Source: Panopea generosa
Lineage: Eukaryota; Mollusca; Bivalvia; Adapedonta; Hiatellidae
Length of the DNA stretch: 64,000 bases
Reading direction: 5' to 3'
Assembly: GCA_029582155.1 (NCBI GenBank)
Contig: CM055911.1
Location: forward strand, 27,369,452-27,433,451
Part shown: piece after piece, positions 25,641-37,059 of the stretch
Layout: every line of letters begins with the position of its first letter
Position numbering within the stretch: position 1 is the first letter of the stretch
Made by a program: the position numbers and the translations under genes
Notes under the pieces: model-generated
What the model was told of the DNA's origin: nothing
The model's database searches: none
What the model saw: only the letters and a program-made list of their open reading frames with translations

Positions 25641-27670
25641 TATCATCCAAAGTGTTAGGCCCATAGTCACTCTTTGCCTTTTTACTGACTGCAACATTTA
25701 ATGAAATAAAGTTCCTCTTTTTTCTTTGCGTTTTGGACTTTTCCGTTTGTTGAGTTTTCAGAGAGGTATTTTAATGCTTCGTTCTTTGCTGAAATTGTTG
25801 GCAGAAAATAGTACCTTGTCTAATACCGGTTGCCCTCTGAAATGCAATGGGTGACCAAACAGCTCCAAGGTTTTTACGGAGCGCACCACCCCAACACATA
25901 GCATGCCATGACCCTCGGTTACATCTATTTATTATTTTGCTACCATCCAATTAGGATCTTATTGACATCCAACTTTCTGCAAGATTTGGGGTGAAGTAAC
26001 CAATAAGTCTTGTACTTTTTTCAGCAAGCCGGTTAAAAAAAACTGACACATCTCTGATTATATATTTTAAGCCCAACTCATCAACAGATGCATTGCAGGC
26101 ATATCTCGAATGTTCCTCTTCTTTTTCATTTCCAAATGTCCAATATTCGGTCTGCTTTGCAAATAAATCACCACTATCATCAATGTCATCATCTTCTTTG
26201 CTTTGTCGTCAACAGTAATATATTTTTTATTTGTGGGTCTTTTCTGACAGAAGTTGGAACATTTATCATGATATCCAAAAAATATATGTAATGAATTGAG
26301 TTTCAAATATCATGTGCAAGTTGTCGTGAATTTTTTGGTTTGCTGTTCATTCTAATTGCACAACGAACTGCTGTTGTTAGTTTCATGTAGTTAGTTTTTG
26401 TAAGTTTACCCTTTACTTTATAATGTGGCTTTTCAGCAATAAGATTCTCCAGACTGCTTCTGAAGCACTTGCAAGCATGATTTGCACACTCCAATTTTCT
26501 CACTTTTCTTCCACACACTGGCACTGTCTCCTGTATTTTTGGTATACACAGAACTGTCGCTGTCCGCAATAACACTCATGTATCGAATAGTATGCATAGA
26601 TTCTGATTCCAAAAATCCTTCGGCAATAATGTCAGCCTCCATAGACTTGGAACTCTCACTCCAGTTTTTATAACACTTGTGATCCGTAGGCTCCACATCT
26701 GCAGAACCTGCCTTACTACATATATAACAGTATTTGTTACGAACACCTAAATAAAGCAGCTTTTTAGTTTCAGCCCCAATTATAACAGACACACCTCCAG
26801 TTGCATTGTATGTGTGCTTATGTGCTCTTTTACTCCAACCGCCATCTACTACAACCGTTACTGCAGGGACACCATCATCAAAATCATTCCTAACTATCCA
26901 CTACCTCTTTTCCTCTGCACTAGCTTTCATCATTTCTTCTTTCAAAATACCCTCCCACCAACTTCCAATTTTATCTTCAATTTTCGAAAAAGTCCTCCGG
27001 TCCATTGTGGGCACAGACATAGTCCCTAAAACTTAATTCATTGAAGACGCCCCAGCACCACTTGACATTGTACCTCATACAGGTCTAATATCTACGTCAT
27101 TATATATTTTACTGGTACCATCAGGGATGCTCGTGTCTGGACTTGTCTTCAGCCGAAATGTTTTTTGACAGCCATGACATTTTATGCAAAGAATACTGGC
27201 CAATCCATATTTGGAAATTTCACTTTCAATTAATATTGGTTTCTTACCTTCTGCAACGAATGCATGTGCTGCCGTACACTTTATTCCATGTGTAGTAATG
27301 TCAGCTACATGACAATTTGCAACATTTCCAAGTTCATAATTCTATAGCCATCATTGCCAATGTTATTGTTACTGCATATCATAAATTTGAGACTTCTACT
27401 TCCAAGTTTATATTCTTTTATACGTTTCATTTTGAAAATTGATATACGTCGAACAATAAATTTTGTTGATGTCTTACCATTTTTAGAACAGATTTTTCTA
27501 ATTAATTGGTATAGCTGTACATACGATGTTGTTTCCTTCGAAATATGTAAGAACGACTTCTCTTCCCTTTTCATAACATGGCATTTTACGTTCCCTTTTT
27601 GGCAATATCTCCCTCCGGCTTTGCTGAATTTCTTTCGTTGTGCTTTTTCCTTTTATTCCCCATTATAAAT
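25640..27670 (-). pseudogene. Decayed Mutator-like element (MULE) transposase
   Basis: Minus-strand pieces match the invertebrate Mutator-like transposase layout. They are an N-terminal KGKSTTKEIQQSRR (about 27,660), a stretch with HVADITTHGIKCTAAHAF and GLASILCIKCHGCQKTF (about 27,300-27,150), YLGVRNKYCYIC, CYKNWSES, SMEADIIAEGF and VIADSDSSVY (26,750-26,550), then KLECANHACKCF and LTKTNYMKL (26,500-26,390). The IADSDSS segment corresponds to a catalytic acidic block, and the cysteine pairs to metal-binding motifs. The frame shifts several times (for example near 27,310 and 26,570) and the C-terminal third has in-frame stops, so it is dead. Codon-level assignment is from memory of the family. 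Confidence 0.75.
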
Positions 27671-27679
27671 TAATATGTG

Positions 27680-28930
27680 AATGAGACCGTAATACCGACA
27701 GCTACACAATGGCTATCAAATACAATTTATTATCCATGTTGTCATAAAATGTCACATTCTTGCATATTGCACAGTGTCCAACAAACTCTACAGTTTTTTC
27801 TTCCATTGTGTGTTTTGTTAAAAATAACACAAAACAATGCATCTAAGAATGTATGTACACATCACATATTCAATGATTATTGCATAATCCAGAACGTGCA
27901 ACATATTTTGAAAAGTTCAAAACAAATAAACTTCAGCAAATACTTAGTTATCAGCATAGTTCGCAACAACGGAACACCATACACGACTTTAAACTACATG
28001 TGCTTGCTTGCACGGAATTTTTTCAGGATACTTCAGTTAAACATCGTGCAAAACAAAATGTAAACAAACCTAACAAAATGCTATTTAATGCATTTTGTAT
28101 CAAAGATCAGCAAACGTAAAGTTGCAAAAACATTCATAAAATACTGTTTGTACTGGTTTTGTAAATAAAACTTACCTTTATTTCCCAAAAGTTCGACAAT
28201 TGATGAATTTCTGAGATGACAGTTGATGTTCACATGTAAGACCCATAACAGTGTCCTGGAAATACGGAAGTCAGTAAATTGGTTAAAAATAGTTCAGCCA
28301 CGTGTTAGTAAATTTTGGTAAGAAAACGTCAACTGTTGCATTTTCTCACACAATTGAAATCAAAATCTCTTCCTCTCGTAAAATATACTTCAAGTGAAAC
28401 AAATATTCCAAATAAAAGACAATCGTTACAGTAGTTTAAAATTCGGCGGATTAATACAAATCTATTTTTTGGGTTATTAGTCTCTCGTCTACAAGTTTCT
28501 ATGTGAAATAATTCATTACACGACTCGGTTTTGGGTTCAAGTAAATGTAATCGAGAAGTGTCTAAGGAGATTGAAGTATTGAAAATTGATGGTGGGCAAT
28601 CACTGTTTGAAATGAGGTATTGCATTGCCCATGTCACCAATCATATACAAAGATAATATGATTTAAAGTTACTGTGTCGCAGTTTGAAAATGGCGCCGTC
28701 ATTTTCGATCATACTCAAAGTAGGCGTATTCCTGTGACTGGCAAAGACGATTAATTTCGAAGAAGTAAGCCTCCTTGCATCTGTACGAATATTTAACATT
28801 GATAAAGGTTCCTTTGTTTTGAACGTAAGCATCGTTGCTAAAACAAACGACTTTAGCGAAAAATTGGGCCTTTGATGTCTCCCATATGCATAGTGGTGCA
28901 CAACTGGTATTAATACTACACACCCCTTTT
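27680..28930. other. Gene-free stretch right of the transposase
   Basis: Open frames here on both strands (27,677-28,063 plus; 28,329-28,640 and 28,641-28,934 minus) lack recognisable motifs. It may be the 5' end of the MULE or older flank. Confidence 0.4.
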
Positions 28931-28939
28931 GCATTTTAC

Positions 28940-29665
28940 ATCTTATCTATTAATAAAATATCAATATTTTAATGAAATATGGCATATTTGTGCAGCCCTT
29001 AGCATTTTTAAATATCAAGGCAAATCTCAATTTCGCCATGTACATAGTCCTTAATTGTTTCACTTTGTTGCATTTAGGTCTACGTCTAGGTCAGTGTTAG
29101 GAGAGCGTGTGTCTAAAAATGGGTTAACATTTTGCAAACATCTTTGTACGTTAAAGAAAAATATAGTTTCTTTTTAATATATTCTAAATCATGAAACATT
29201 TCGACTTCTTGGCAATGTTAATGTTTAAAATATCTTGTCAGATCATCTTCACATTTTTTTCATTTGCCTGTACATGTATATAAACGTGCATGAAACTGCT
29301 TTGTCCTCCAGGCAGTTAGCGATATGCATTCAATATACGAATACAAAAACATGCTTCTGTCTCAATTTCCACTTATGATATTTTTATTTTACCTGGTCTT
29401 CCTGTAAATCAGTGGATGTTTAAAATCGCCCACACTCACACAAATAAAGGATTAATCAACCTGTGCTTAGAAGCAAGCGCGATATGTATTTGGCCTGGAA
29501 CGCCTCCTCTTTCTTTTTCATTCAGGATAATTGACAATTATACCAAGCTCACAAACTTGAATCGATAAATAATGTGTTCCTTATACTCCATCATCCATGG
29601 GTGTCACGCAATAGGACAACTTACTTTAATCGAACGAACGCTTTCATTACATAGTATCTTGTCAT
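28940..29665. repeat. Partial third copy of the upstream flank, right part
   Basis: Collinear with 59,940-62,275 in unit B, but carrying one unit of the 132-bp repeat (about 29,310-29,430) where B has about 14. Shared landmarks are TAGGTCAGTGTTAGGA, GAACGCCTCCTCTTTC, GGATAATTGACAA and ACTCCATCATCCA. Confidence 0.8.
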
Positions 29666-29714
29666 GCTCTGTCAATCTATACTCTCATGTTATTAATTCC
29701 GTTGATGGATGTAG

Positions 29715-29890
29715 ATTGCTTTTAGTGGTTTACAAACCTAGTGGTCTATGTCTTAAGAACACTTACATCTTAGGTCGTAGGTTCAACTGCTGCTCGCTCC
29801 AAAAACTTTATGTGAGAAAGTTTGCTAGTTATTTGCGGAAGGACGGTGGTTCTACTCAGATTCATTCTGGAGTCTTCCTCCACACATACG
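29715..29890 (+). mobile_element. tRNA-derived SINE, family 1 (copy C side)
   Basis: Plus-strand copy with GGTCGTAGGTTCAACTGC (box B-like), TAGTTATTTGCGGAAGGACGG and TCTACTCAGATTCATTCTGG. It lies upstream of the inverted gene copy, roughly where the A and B copies lie, so it may be the same ancestral insertion, though the immediate flank does not clearly match. Confidence 0.6.
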
Positions 29891-30450
29891 TCTACTAACA
29901 TCCAGTTTTTTAGCTTCCATAATCATGTAATACGACACTTTGATTGATGAATCGACCAGAGCAGATATTGTAATTTCTACAGATGTTGAAGGCATTTCTT
30001 GTAAATTTTCTCTTATGTGGCACACGTCTACTCACATCTGCCATCCAGTCTTAAGCTTCCATAATCATGTGATACGACACTTTGAGTGATGAATCGACCA
30101 GAGCAGATATAATAGTTTCTACAGATGGTGAAACTATTTCTTGTAAATTTTCTCTTAGGTGGCACACGTCTACTCACATCTGCTATACGGTCTCTAGCTT
30201 TCATAATCATGTAATACGACACTTTGATTGATGAACCGACCAGAGCAGATATAATAGTTTCTACAGATGGTGAAGCCATTTCTTGTAAATTTTCTCTTTG
30301 GTTGCACACGTCTACTTACATCTACTATACGGTCTCTAGCTTTCATAATCATGTAATACGACACTTTGATTGATGAATCGACCAGAACAGATATAGTAGT
30401 TTCTACAGATGGTGAAGCTATTTCTTGTAAATTTTCTCTTATGTGGTACG
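29885..30450. repeat. 142-bp tandem repeat, four units
   Basis: CATAATCATGT recurs at 29,918, 30,060, 30,202 and 30,344, exactly 142 bp apart. Each unit contains AATACGACACTTTGATTGATG and TTTCTTGTAAATTTTCTCTT. The minus-strand open frame over it is repetitive. Confidence 0.92.
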
Positions 30451-31320
30451 CGTCTACTATATTGCGATTATATCTTTTGTTGAGTGTATGTATACTGATG
30501 TAAATAATACCAATCTCACTTTCATTTCATGTATTAATGAATTTTCATTTTTAGCGCCAATTAACATCCAATAAACTCTTAATACGTATCGCTTTTGTTG
30601 TTTTTTTCTGACTGTTATTGTAGCCTGCGTTTTATATTTTATCATATCTCAAAGACAAGCTGTGAATCATATAGAAGATATCATATATAGTGTGTGTAAA
30701 CGTGTGGTATATACGTTTGCAGGTATCAGTTATACTTTGTGTATTTGTATCTGCGGTACGTGCTTGTTTGCGTGCATACAATTGTATGTAAAGTATCTAA
30801 AGTTGTATGTATTTGCCTATAACCTTCAAGCATATGCCCACGTAATGATACGCTTACTGGAAAATGTGAAAAGTGTTATAAGATACGCATGTTTGCTAAA
30901 TTATTGATAAAAACATATACACGTGTGAAAAAATATTCAAATAGTTTACTGTGAAAAAAACACAAAAGAGTTCTTCATAAAATTATTAGTAGTATTCGTA
31001 TAATAAAGCTATACACAGAGCGTAGTCTCAGTAAGCCATTTTATTTTGAAAGCAGGATAACTACAATAATTGAAGAGTAGAGAGGTATTAAGAGTTATTT
31101 TTCTTCGACAATTGTATGGGTGAGATCAGTTTTTATGTTTTAAATAATAATGTTAAAATTAATTAAAAATTAATTTTATTTGATAAAAGTTAGTAAGGTA
31201 GATACTTCATATAATAAAATGTCAACATAATTGTCGATCTTATTTTGTCAATAATTGCCATAATCATTTAGTTAGTGGCATTTGTGGCTGTTGCATAGGC
31301 GAGCATATGGCTCGCACGCT

Positions 31321-31352
31321 GGGGGGGGGGGGGGGGGGGGGGGATGGGGGGT
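31321..31352. repeat. Poly-G tract
   Basis: About 23 G, then ATGGGGGGTGG. Lies in the first intron of copy C beside the retrotransposon. Confidence 0.95.
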
Positions 31353-32339
31353 GGTGAATTTGAATTCTAAAACATAAGTTAATTCATAAATAATTCTTCG
31401 CTATACATGTATTTATGTTTAAGAATGGTTTTGATATCGGATTTGTTAACTCATATTAAATAAGTAGATAATAATAATTCAATATGCTAATCCTTTAACC
31501 TGAGTGAGTCAGGTAAATAACATATCTTGAGTATTTATGAATGACGTCTTAAATGTCGGGGTTTATATTGTAAACAAACTCAATATGCTGAGTTTGATCG
31601 GACAACTGATAAACAATCGCTTGTTAACTACACTTAATCAACATTATCTAATTATACTCTAAGGCCATTATAGAAACATAATATTTGATGTATGTTGAAT
31701 TATGTAAATTCATTTGAGAAAATTTAACACTAATTATCAGGTCTAGAATGTTATAAGAACCCTGTAATAAACCTAGTATTTACATTACTTACATACTATC
31801 CGTTTAGCAGCCAAGCGTCATACCGCGGGTTGAGTATCATTTGACGAGCAATTTAGGCAAGGAAAAGCTATAGATCAGTCTTAGCCAGCTATTGATGGAG
31901 AACTGTAGCTTATAGATATGATTAATCCTTGCAATATGTCTGGAATAGAATCTCTGTCAAACATCAATAAGTTATGTTTTGAATTCAATAGCAAGGATTT
32001 TTGCCAAAAGTCAAATTGTGAGTTCCAACACAAATGTACGAAATATGTTCACATTCATTTTTGGCGTGTAAATATTCTGCATTAAATTCGACACAACCAA
32101 GATCGCTCTTACCTTTCAGACCCAGATTCCAGCACAGCCAACCACATAGGCAGATATTCTCGGTTCTACAAAGATTTATGGACATTAGGCCACATACCAA
32201 TCAAAATTGATAAGTTGAAATTATGTAAGAGAAATACGAAAACAAAATTGATTCTTCATTTTAGCTTGATGGTTTTAGATTTAGGATTTAGTCTCTAGTA
32301 TTCGGGTCCATATATTCCAATAATTGCAAAAAAAATTAA

Positions 32340-33000
32340 AGTTGTTTGCAACTCAGCCAGAAATCTTAAACCTTCAGCTTAAAAAAGAAGTTCAAATTGG
32401 GTAGGATATTACGCCCATTAAATAGGAATCCCATTTTAAATTTAAGATTAAACCCTGTTAGTTTAATACCCAAGAATACCGGAGGATGACGTTCAATTTC
32501 TAATCTGTCCCATCCTCCAGGCTTTAGTACAATGCGTAAAGGCAAAAAGGACTGCCTTTAATTTATACTCTATATATCCAGGGGATTTTAATTTATCGGG
32601 CTTATGTTTTGACGATCAATTTTGGGTTCAAAACTGTTACCACAAGGAGCATCCATATCTTGTTCAATATTTGAAAGATTTGCAACATTTATACAGCGGG
32701 CAGTATCTGAAAAAGCACATTCAAAAAATTTGGATTACTATCTGGACGATTTTTTCTTTGCTGGAAAAAATAATAGTGATGATTACCAGTGCTTAATGGA
32801 CACTTTTGAATATGTATGCAATGACATCGGTATTCAAATAATGAAGAAGAATCATAAGGCCCAACTAGTAGAGGTGCAATAATAACCATTCAGTTTTCTG
32901 ATCGTAACAAAGCTTTAGAGCATACCCTTGATATATATTTTGCATGTAGACCGAAATTGGAAGGACATCTTCTCTGTCAGCACAATGTATTGCCAGTTGA
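32340..33000 (+). pseudogene. Reverse transcriptase fragment of the retrotransposon
   Basis: Pieces include LNLQLKKEVQIG (about 32,370), SLIPKNTGG and NLSHPPGFSTM in shifting frames (32,460-32,530), then an open stretch 32,622-32,882. That stretch contains ISCSIFERFATFIQRAV and the catalytic YLDD box in YYLDDFFFAGKNNSDD, followed by the palm/thumb helix. The order and spacing are typical of DIRS/Ngaro-type RTs. Confidence 0.7.
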
Positions 33001-33059
33001 ATAGTATTCTCAAAAAGATATTAAAATTCTAGAAACGCCATATTAACTTTCTACTTTCA

Positions 33060-33365
33060 TACAATTTAGCACATCAAATGCTGGTTATACATTGTACTGG
33101 AAACAATATAGGTCAGCATACATTAGCGGATATTATTACTTTTTAAAGTCTTTTACAAATTAACTTCTTGCAAAAATTCAAGACACACATTTTGTGTGGT
33201 TAGGTTTAATAGTTTTTTAAAAAATATACATACAGTCAATATCCCTAAATAATGGAAAGTTCTCCAGAGTTGTATCCAGATTCTGTTCATTTGTCAGAAA
33301 TAGGTAACAATTTAATGTTAAATATCATTCAGTGTGAACTTTATCAATTCTTACAGACTGCTGAG
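33060..33365 (+). pseudogene. SGNH-hydrolase-like fragment of the retrotransposon
   Basis: AHQMLVIHCTGNNIGQHTLAD (33,064 on) resembles the GGND block, and ELYPDSVHLSEIGNN (33,270 on) resembles the catalytic DxxH block of SGNH/GDSL hydrolases, with stops between. Such a domain is known in some Ngaro and other retroelements. Confidence 0.5.
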
Positions 33366-33644
33366 GCATATTTCCCTGACGCTGCAAAAATTGGTCCATG
33401 CCTGGTTTAGATAATTGCTGTTCCACGACTTTAGAACCTGCACTTTCCTTTCATGGCGAGATACTCATACATGCGTTTGTTGACACACGTCTGCGTGCCT
33501 TGACATTCACAGCAAGTGTCACGAATAACAGTTTTGAAAAGAATCTTGCTACCGTCACCAAAGGGAGTTAACTGGTAGTAGAGACCTGTAGTACCATATA
33601 TTATAACTATTACATGTTGCCTTATTTTCCACTTTTTCTTACAG

Positions 33645-33724
33645 AGACTTTGGTCTGTTACAAATGTTTCAATGCAAACAGCACTGCTAATTGTCATAAC
33701 ACCGAGCAGTGTAAAGCAAATGAG
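33645..33724 (+). pseudogene. Copy C Ly6/uPAR first-part exon
   Basis: 80 bp like its counterparts, acceptor TTACAG, donor GTATTT. Encodes LVCYKCFNANSTANC and HNTEQCKANE. Itself undamaged, though it belongs to a broken gene. Confidence 0.7.
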
Positions 33725-34118
33725 GTATTTACCTTTAATAATTTTTATTATATAATTTATAATTCACATCGATAACAAATATATAGCAGCCAATAGTTCG
33801 GATAAATTTTGGAATGTTTTTGAGAAAATTCACACCTTTTAATGTTTGGTAAATGAGTATTTCATTCTGTTGAAGCATTAAGTACCGGAAACACTCGGTA
33901 AAATACATGTGTCCATTATGTCATCACAAACGACGCTAATATAGGTGACGTGAAACCGAAAAAAGACTGATATCTGAAATATTTGTTTGATAGGATTTTT
34001 TTATTACATGTTTGTATTTTCAACATATGTGTTTAAGGATATTCCTTCCATTTATTTTAAAAAAGATATTCTTTGTCATTACTTTTCACCACGACCCGTT
34101 TAAAACTATCAATTCGGG

Positions 34119-34187
34119 AAATACTTTACGAAGGCAACAGGTGTCGGCGACCAGATCACATACACGCTCGGTTGTGCACAAGAACAT
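34119..34187 (+). pseudogene. Copy C Ly6/uPAR middle exon, acceptor lost
   Basis: Matches [23 protein letters not shown], but the preceding TTTCAG is TTCGGG and the first Cys codon is TAC. The donor GTAAGT is kept. Confidence 0.7.
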
Positions 34188-35773
34188 GTAAGTGGATTTT
34201 ACTTACTTTAAAAAGTGTACTATTGCAATATTCTATCTTATTGTTTGTGCAAAGGAGCAGTAAGTGTAAGACAATAAAATACATTGATCTATTTTACTCA
34301 TTACCAGATTTAAATTAATTATCTGACAACGCTCTGACGCATGCTGCAAAGAACTTGATGGGATTTGTATTAGTATTTTGAAAACAGAAATACAAACTGT
34401 TTTATGAAAACGAATTGGAATGATAATAAATAATATACATTTTCGTAATATATTGATTCAATCTCCACAGACGACAGTGTGTAAACGATAATGAACTGGC
34501 AACGTATGATGTTGAAGTCCTTCCAAATCCTTAAACAGAGAAGCGCTGTATACTTGTCATTCTCTCCATCTTGCCCGACCCTATATTATTATTCTCTTTA
34601 TGCTCTGGTGTCTGCAAAGTCATCCCATATATATGTATCTGATCGCTTTAGTATTTTACACTGTAGACATATGCATACTGTTGTAATTTAAAGAGAGTAG
34701 TCTAATCCTTTTATTTACACTTCCTCGTTTTAACATGTGACGACGAAGAAAGAGAGGTTGGATGTACCCGTTAAACAGGTTTGAACGCGTTAGCAGCTGT
34801 TTTACTTGTTAACGTCCAAGGTGGTAACCTTTATTATTATTTCTTCTGTATGCATTATACCTATCATGATTATGTTTTAATATTTATTATTTTTGCCGTT
34901 TTTGATGGTTGTATCTTAAGACACTTTGTTTTTCTGGAATCCCCAGTAAGTTGCAACATGCTAAAGATTGTTTAATTTTGTCAACACCCCTGCATATCAA
35001 TTCCACTGTATCCCACATTTCGGCGTATTGACAACTTATTGACCGGTTACTATAATGAATTTGCCCATTCTTTGTTCTTTATATAATCACAATAAGGGGA
35101 ATAATAGATTTTTACTGACACAAAATCTGAATCTAAATCAGCAATCCAAACCATCACCTATGGTCATTGAAAAAGGGCACGTATTACCAATATTTATTCC
35201 ATAGAGGTACTCTAGCATGTGAATTGAGGTGAAGTGTTTTTAGAAGATAATATTCGCGATTATTGTAGCAGCAGTAGCGGTAGAAGATAGCAACAACAAT
35301 GCTTTAAAAGTTAACGGCTATATGTCCTAGTAAGTTACACCTCGATTCATGTTTCAACAAGTGTGACTATTACAAAATATAACCATAATAAATAGATCAC
35401 TGATGACCTTAATTGATAAATAACATTATTTCATATATAGAAATGTCGCATATGCCTTCAGAGTTAGAAATACACATTCCTATATTATATCGATCTCAGT
35501 ATCAAAAAACGAAAGGGTATACGCGTCGTGAAATTATAAGTAAGAAGTTCAAATGATATTCCGATTTTCGTCTTTCCATATTGACGCAGGTTATTCTTTA
35601 ATATTGGAGGCTATGTATATCAGAGTTACGTTCAAATTCGTGATGGATATATAATTGCAAAGACGAAAATACAATTCGAAACAGTTTGACGTTAGTGCCA
35701 TTCAACTGAAATGTTTTTGCCTTAACTGAATTATGTGTTAAATTACTCCATAACATATTTTGTTCTGCAATAG

Positions 35774-35931
35774 TTGACGGTGGATAGAATCGGTGATCCG
35801 GCTGAGGAAGCTGTAGTCTTAGTTGCGGTGTCGGACTACAGAGGGACAGACATTGCTCGAGTCCCTACCCGGAGAGATACGATTTCCAATGTTTTGGGGA
35901 CTCGGGGGATGCTTTGAAAGGGGATGCTCAG
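35774..35931 (+). pseudogene. Copy C TSP1 exon with three stops at the signature tryptophans
   Basis: Aligned to copy B exon 7, the three WxxWxxW codons are TAG (35,785-87), TGA (35,794-96) and TGA (35,803-05). The exon is 158 bp, not 171, giving a net frameshift near its end. Both splice sites survive (AATAG acceptor, GTAAAA donor). Confidence 0.85.
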
Positions 35932-36717
35932 GTAAAACAGTTATAACAATCAACATGTATATTTAAGAATTATTATGTATGATGATTTATTAAACGTAAA
36001 TACAGCGATGAATTTGGTAACATTGTTAATTTAACCTAAGCAAACGTTATATATATAACTATTTATTGGTTTTTTTGTCGGCCAGGTAAGGCGTACCAAT
36101 ACGACAGTTTTATTGAAAGACAATGCTATTGAATTATGTGGTCAATGGATATAATTAAGCACAAGGCAATTTCACAAGAACCATTTCGATCATATATGTA
36201 TCGTGTTAGATACATTAATTTACATTTTAAATGATAATAATCCAAGAGAAGTACGTAGACCTACAAGAAGTTAATCAATGTAAGATACAGTTAACACATT
36301 AGTATGAAATATAAAAGGTCATTACATCTTCTTTGTCTGAACGTGACGCATACGTGCCAACGAGGCCTCAAATGTTTAAGAATGTACTCAAAACAAAAAG
36401 CCATGTTAAAAAACTGTCTTTCATACTTCAAAAAAAATATCTGTCTCCAAAATGTCCGGAAAATATCACGGCCGTGGAGAACTTCAGCTGCCCATGTATG
36501 AACATATATATATATGTTACACAAATGACATCATCATGCTATGTACGACACAAGTGACATTGCTTTTGCTATTTAAAGTCCTGTATTCTAATTCTCCTTT
36601 CAGAGATCAGTTGAACAATAAAGTTCAAGTAATTGAAAACATTAAAACCTAATATTGGGAAACCTTAATGCATCCCCTCACATAGATAAAACATGTTTGT
36701 TTTATATCTATAAACAG

Positions 36718-36885
36718 ACGGTCAGTGGTCCACGTGGTCGGGCTGGGGAGCATGTAGCGTATCTTGTGGATATGGACGACGGCAACGTACACGCCTCTGT
36801 GACAATCCATCACCGTCGGTGTTGGGAAGGCAATGTCTTGGAAACAGTGAAGAGAATAACATTTGTAACCCCAAGCCTTGCCCAG
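36718..36885 (+). CDS. Copy C TSP1 exon, intact
   Basis: 168 bp, phase 1-1. Encodes QWSTWSGWGACSVSCGYG, RRQRTRLC and CLGNSEENNICNPKPCP, nearly identical to copy B exon 8 (44,640-44,807) on the opposite strand. Splice sites intact (AACAG, GTACAT). The better preservation compared with its neighbour could mean recent duplication, gene conversion, or use in another transcript. Confidence 0.7.
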
Positions 36886-37059
36886 GTACATGTAACTAAT
36901 GATCATCGTTGTTAAAAATGACATTCTGCTTCGCTCTACAATCGTGATATATGTCTGCCAGTCATTTAATCAATAAACAGTTAGACGTTAGTTTGATAAT
37001 CATGTATCGTCGTTGGGTATTGACGTGTGCAACTCCTCAGTATTGGAGGATGAGAAGGT

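Larger units (their letters stand above)
23480..28940 (-). mobile_element. Block carrying the MULE remnant, inserted in a flank copy
   Basis: The two halves of the partial flank copy (ending 23,480 and resuming 28,940) are separated by about 5.4 kb holding the transposase, the nuclease and an old SINE. At 23,665-23,575 the minus strand reads YDPKTVKRQALPGTTVGGG, which may be a last piece of the nuclease frame. Terminal inverted repeats and a target-site duplication were looked for at both edges and not identified, so the edges are approximate. Confidence 0.5.
31820..33400 (+). mobile_element. DIRS/Ngaro-like retrotransposon remnant
   Basis: Plus-strand degraded pieces occur in the expected order. 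They are a gag-like segment with FDEQFRQGKAIDQS and a CCCH/knuckle-like LCFEFNSKDFCQKSNCEF-QHKC (31,850-32,040), an RT segment, then an SGNH-hydrolase-like segment. Several in-frame stops and shifts show it is dead. The RT motifs and the SGNH piece point to tyrosine-recombinase (DIRS-order, Ngaro-type) elements, but no recombinase was seen, so the assignment is tentative. It lies in the first intron of copy C. Confidence 0.6.

Noticed and set aside
28329..28934. Minus-strand frames of 97-103 codons
   Set aside because: No motif, no splice or start context, and no counterpart in other copies.
36304..36924. Plus- and minus-strand frames around the copy C TSP1 exon
   Set aside because: Shadow frames; the TSP1 reading at 36,718-36,885 with splice sites explains the conserved part.
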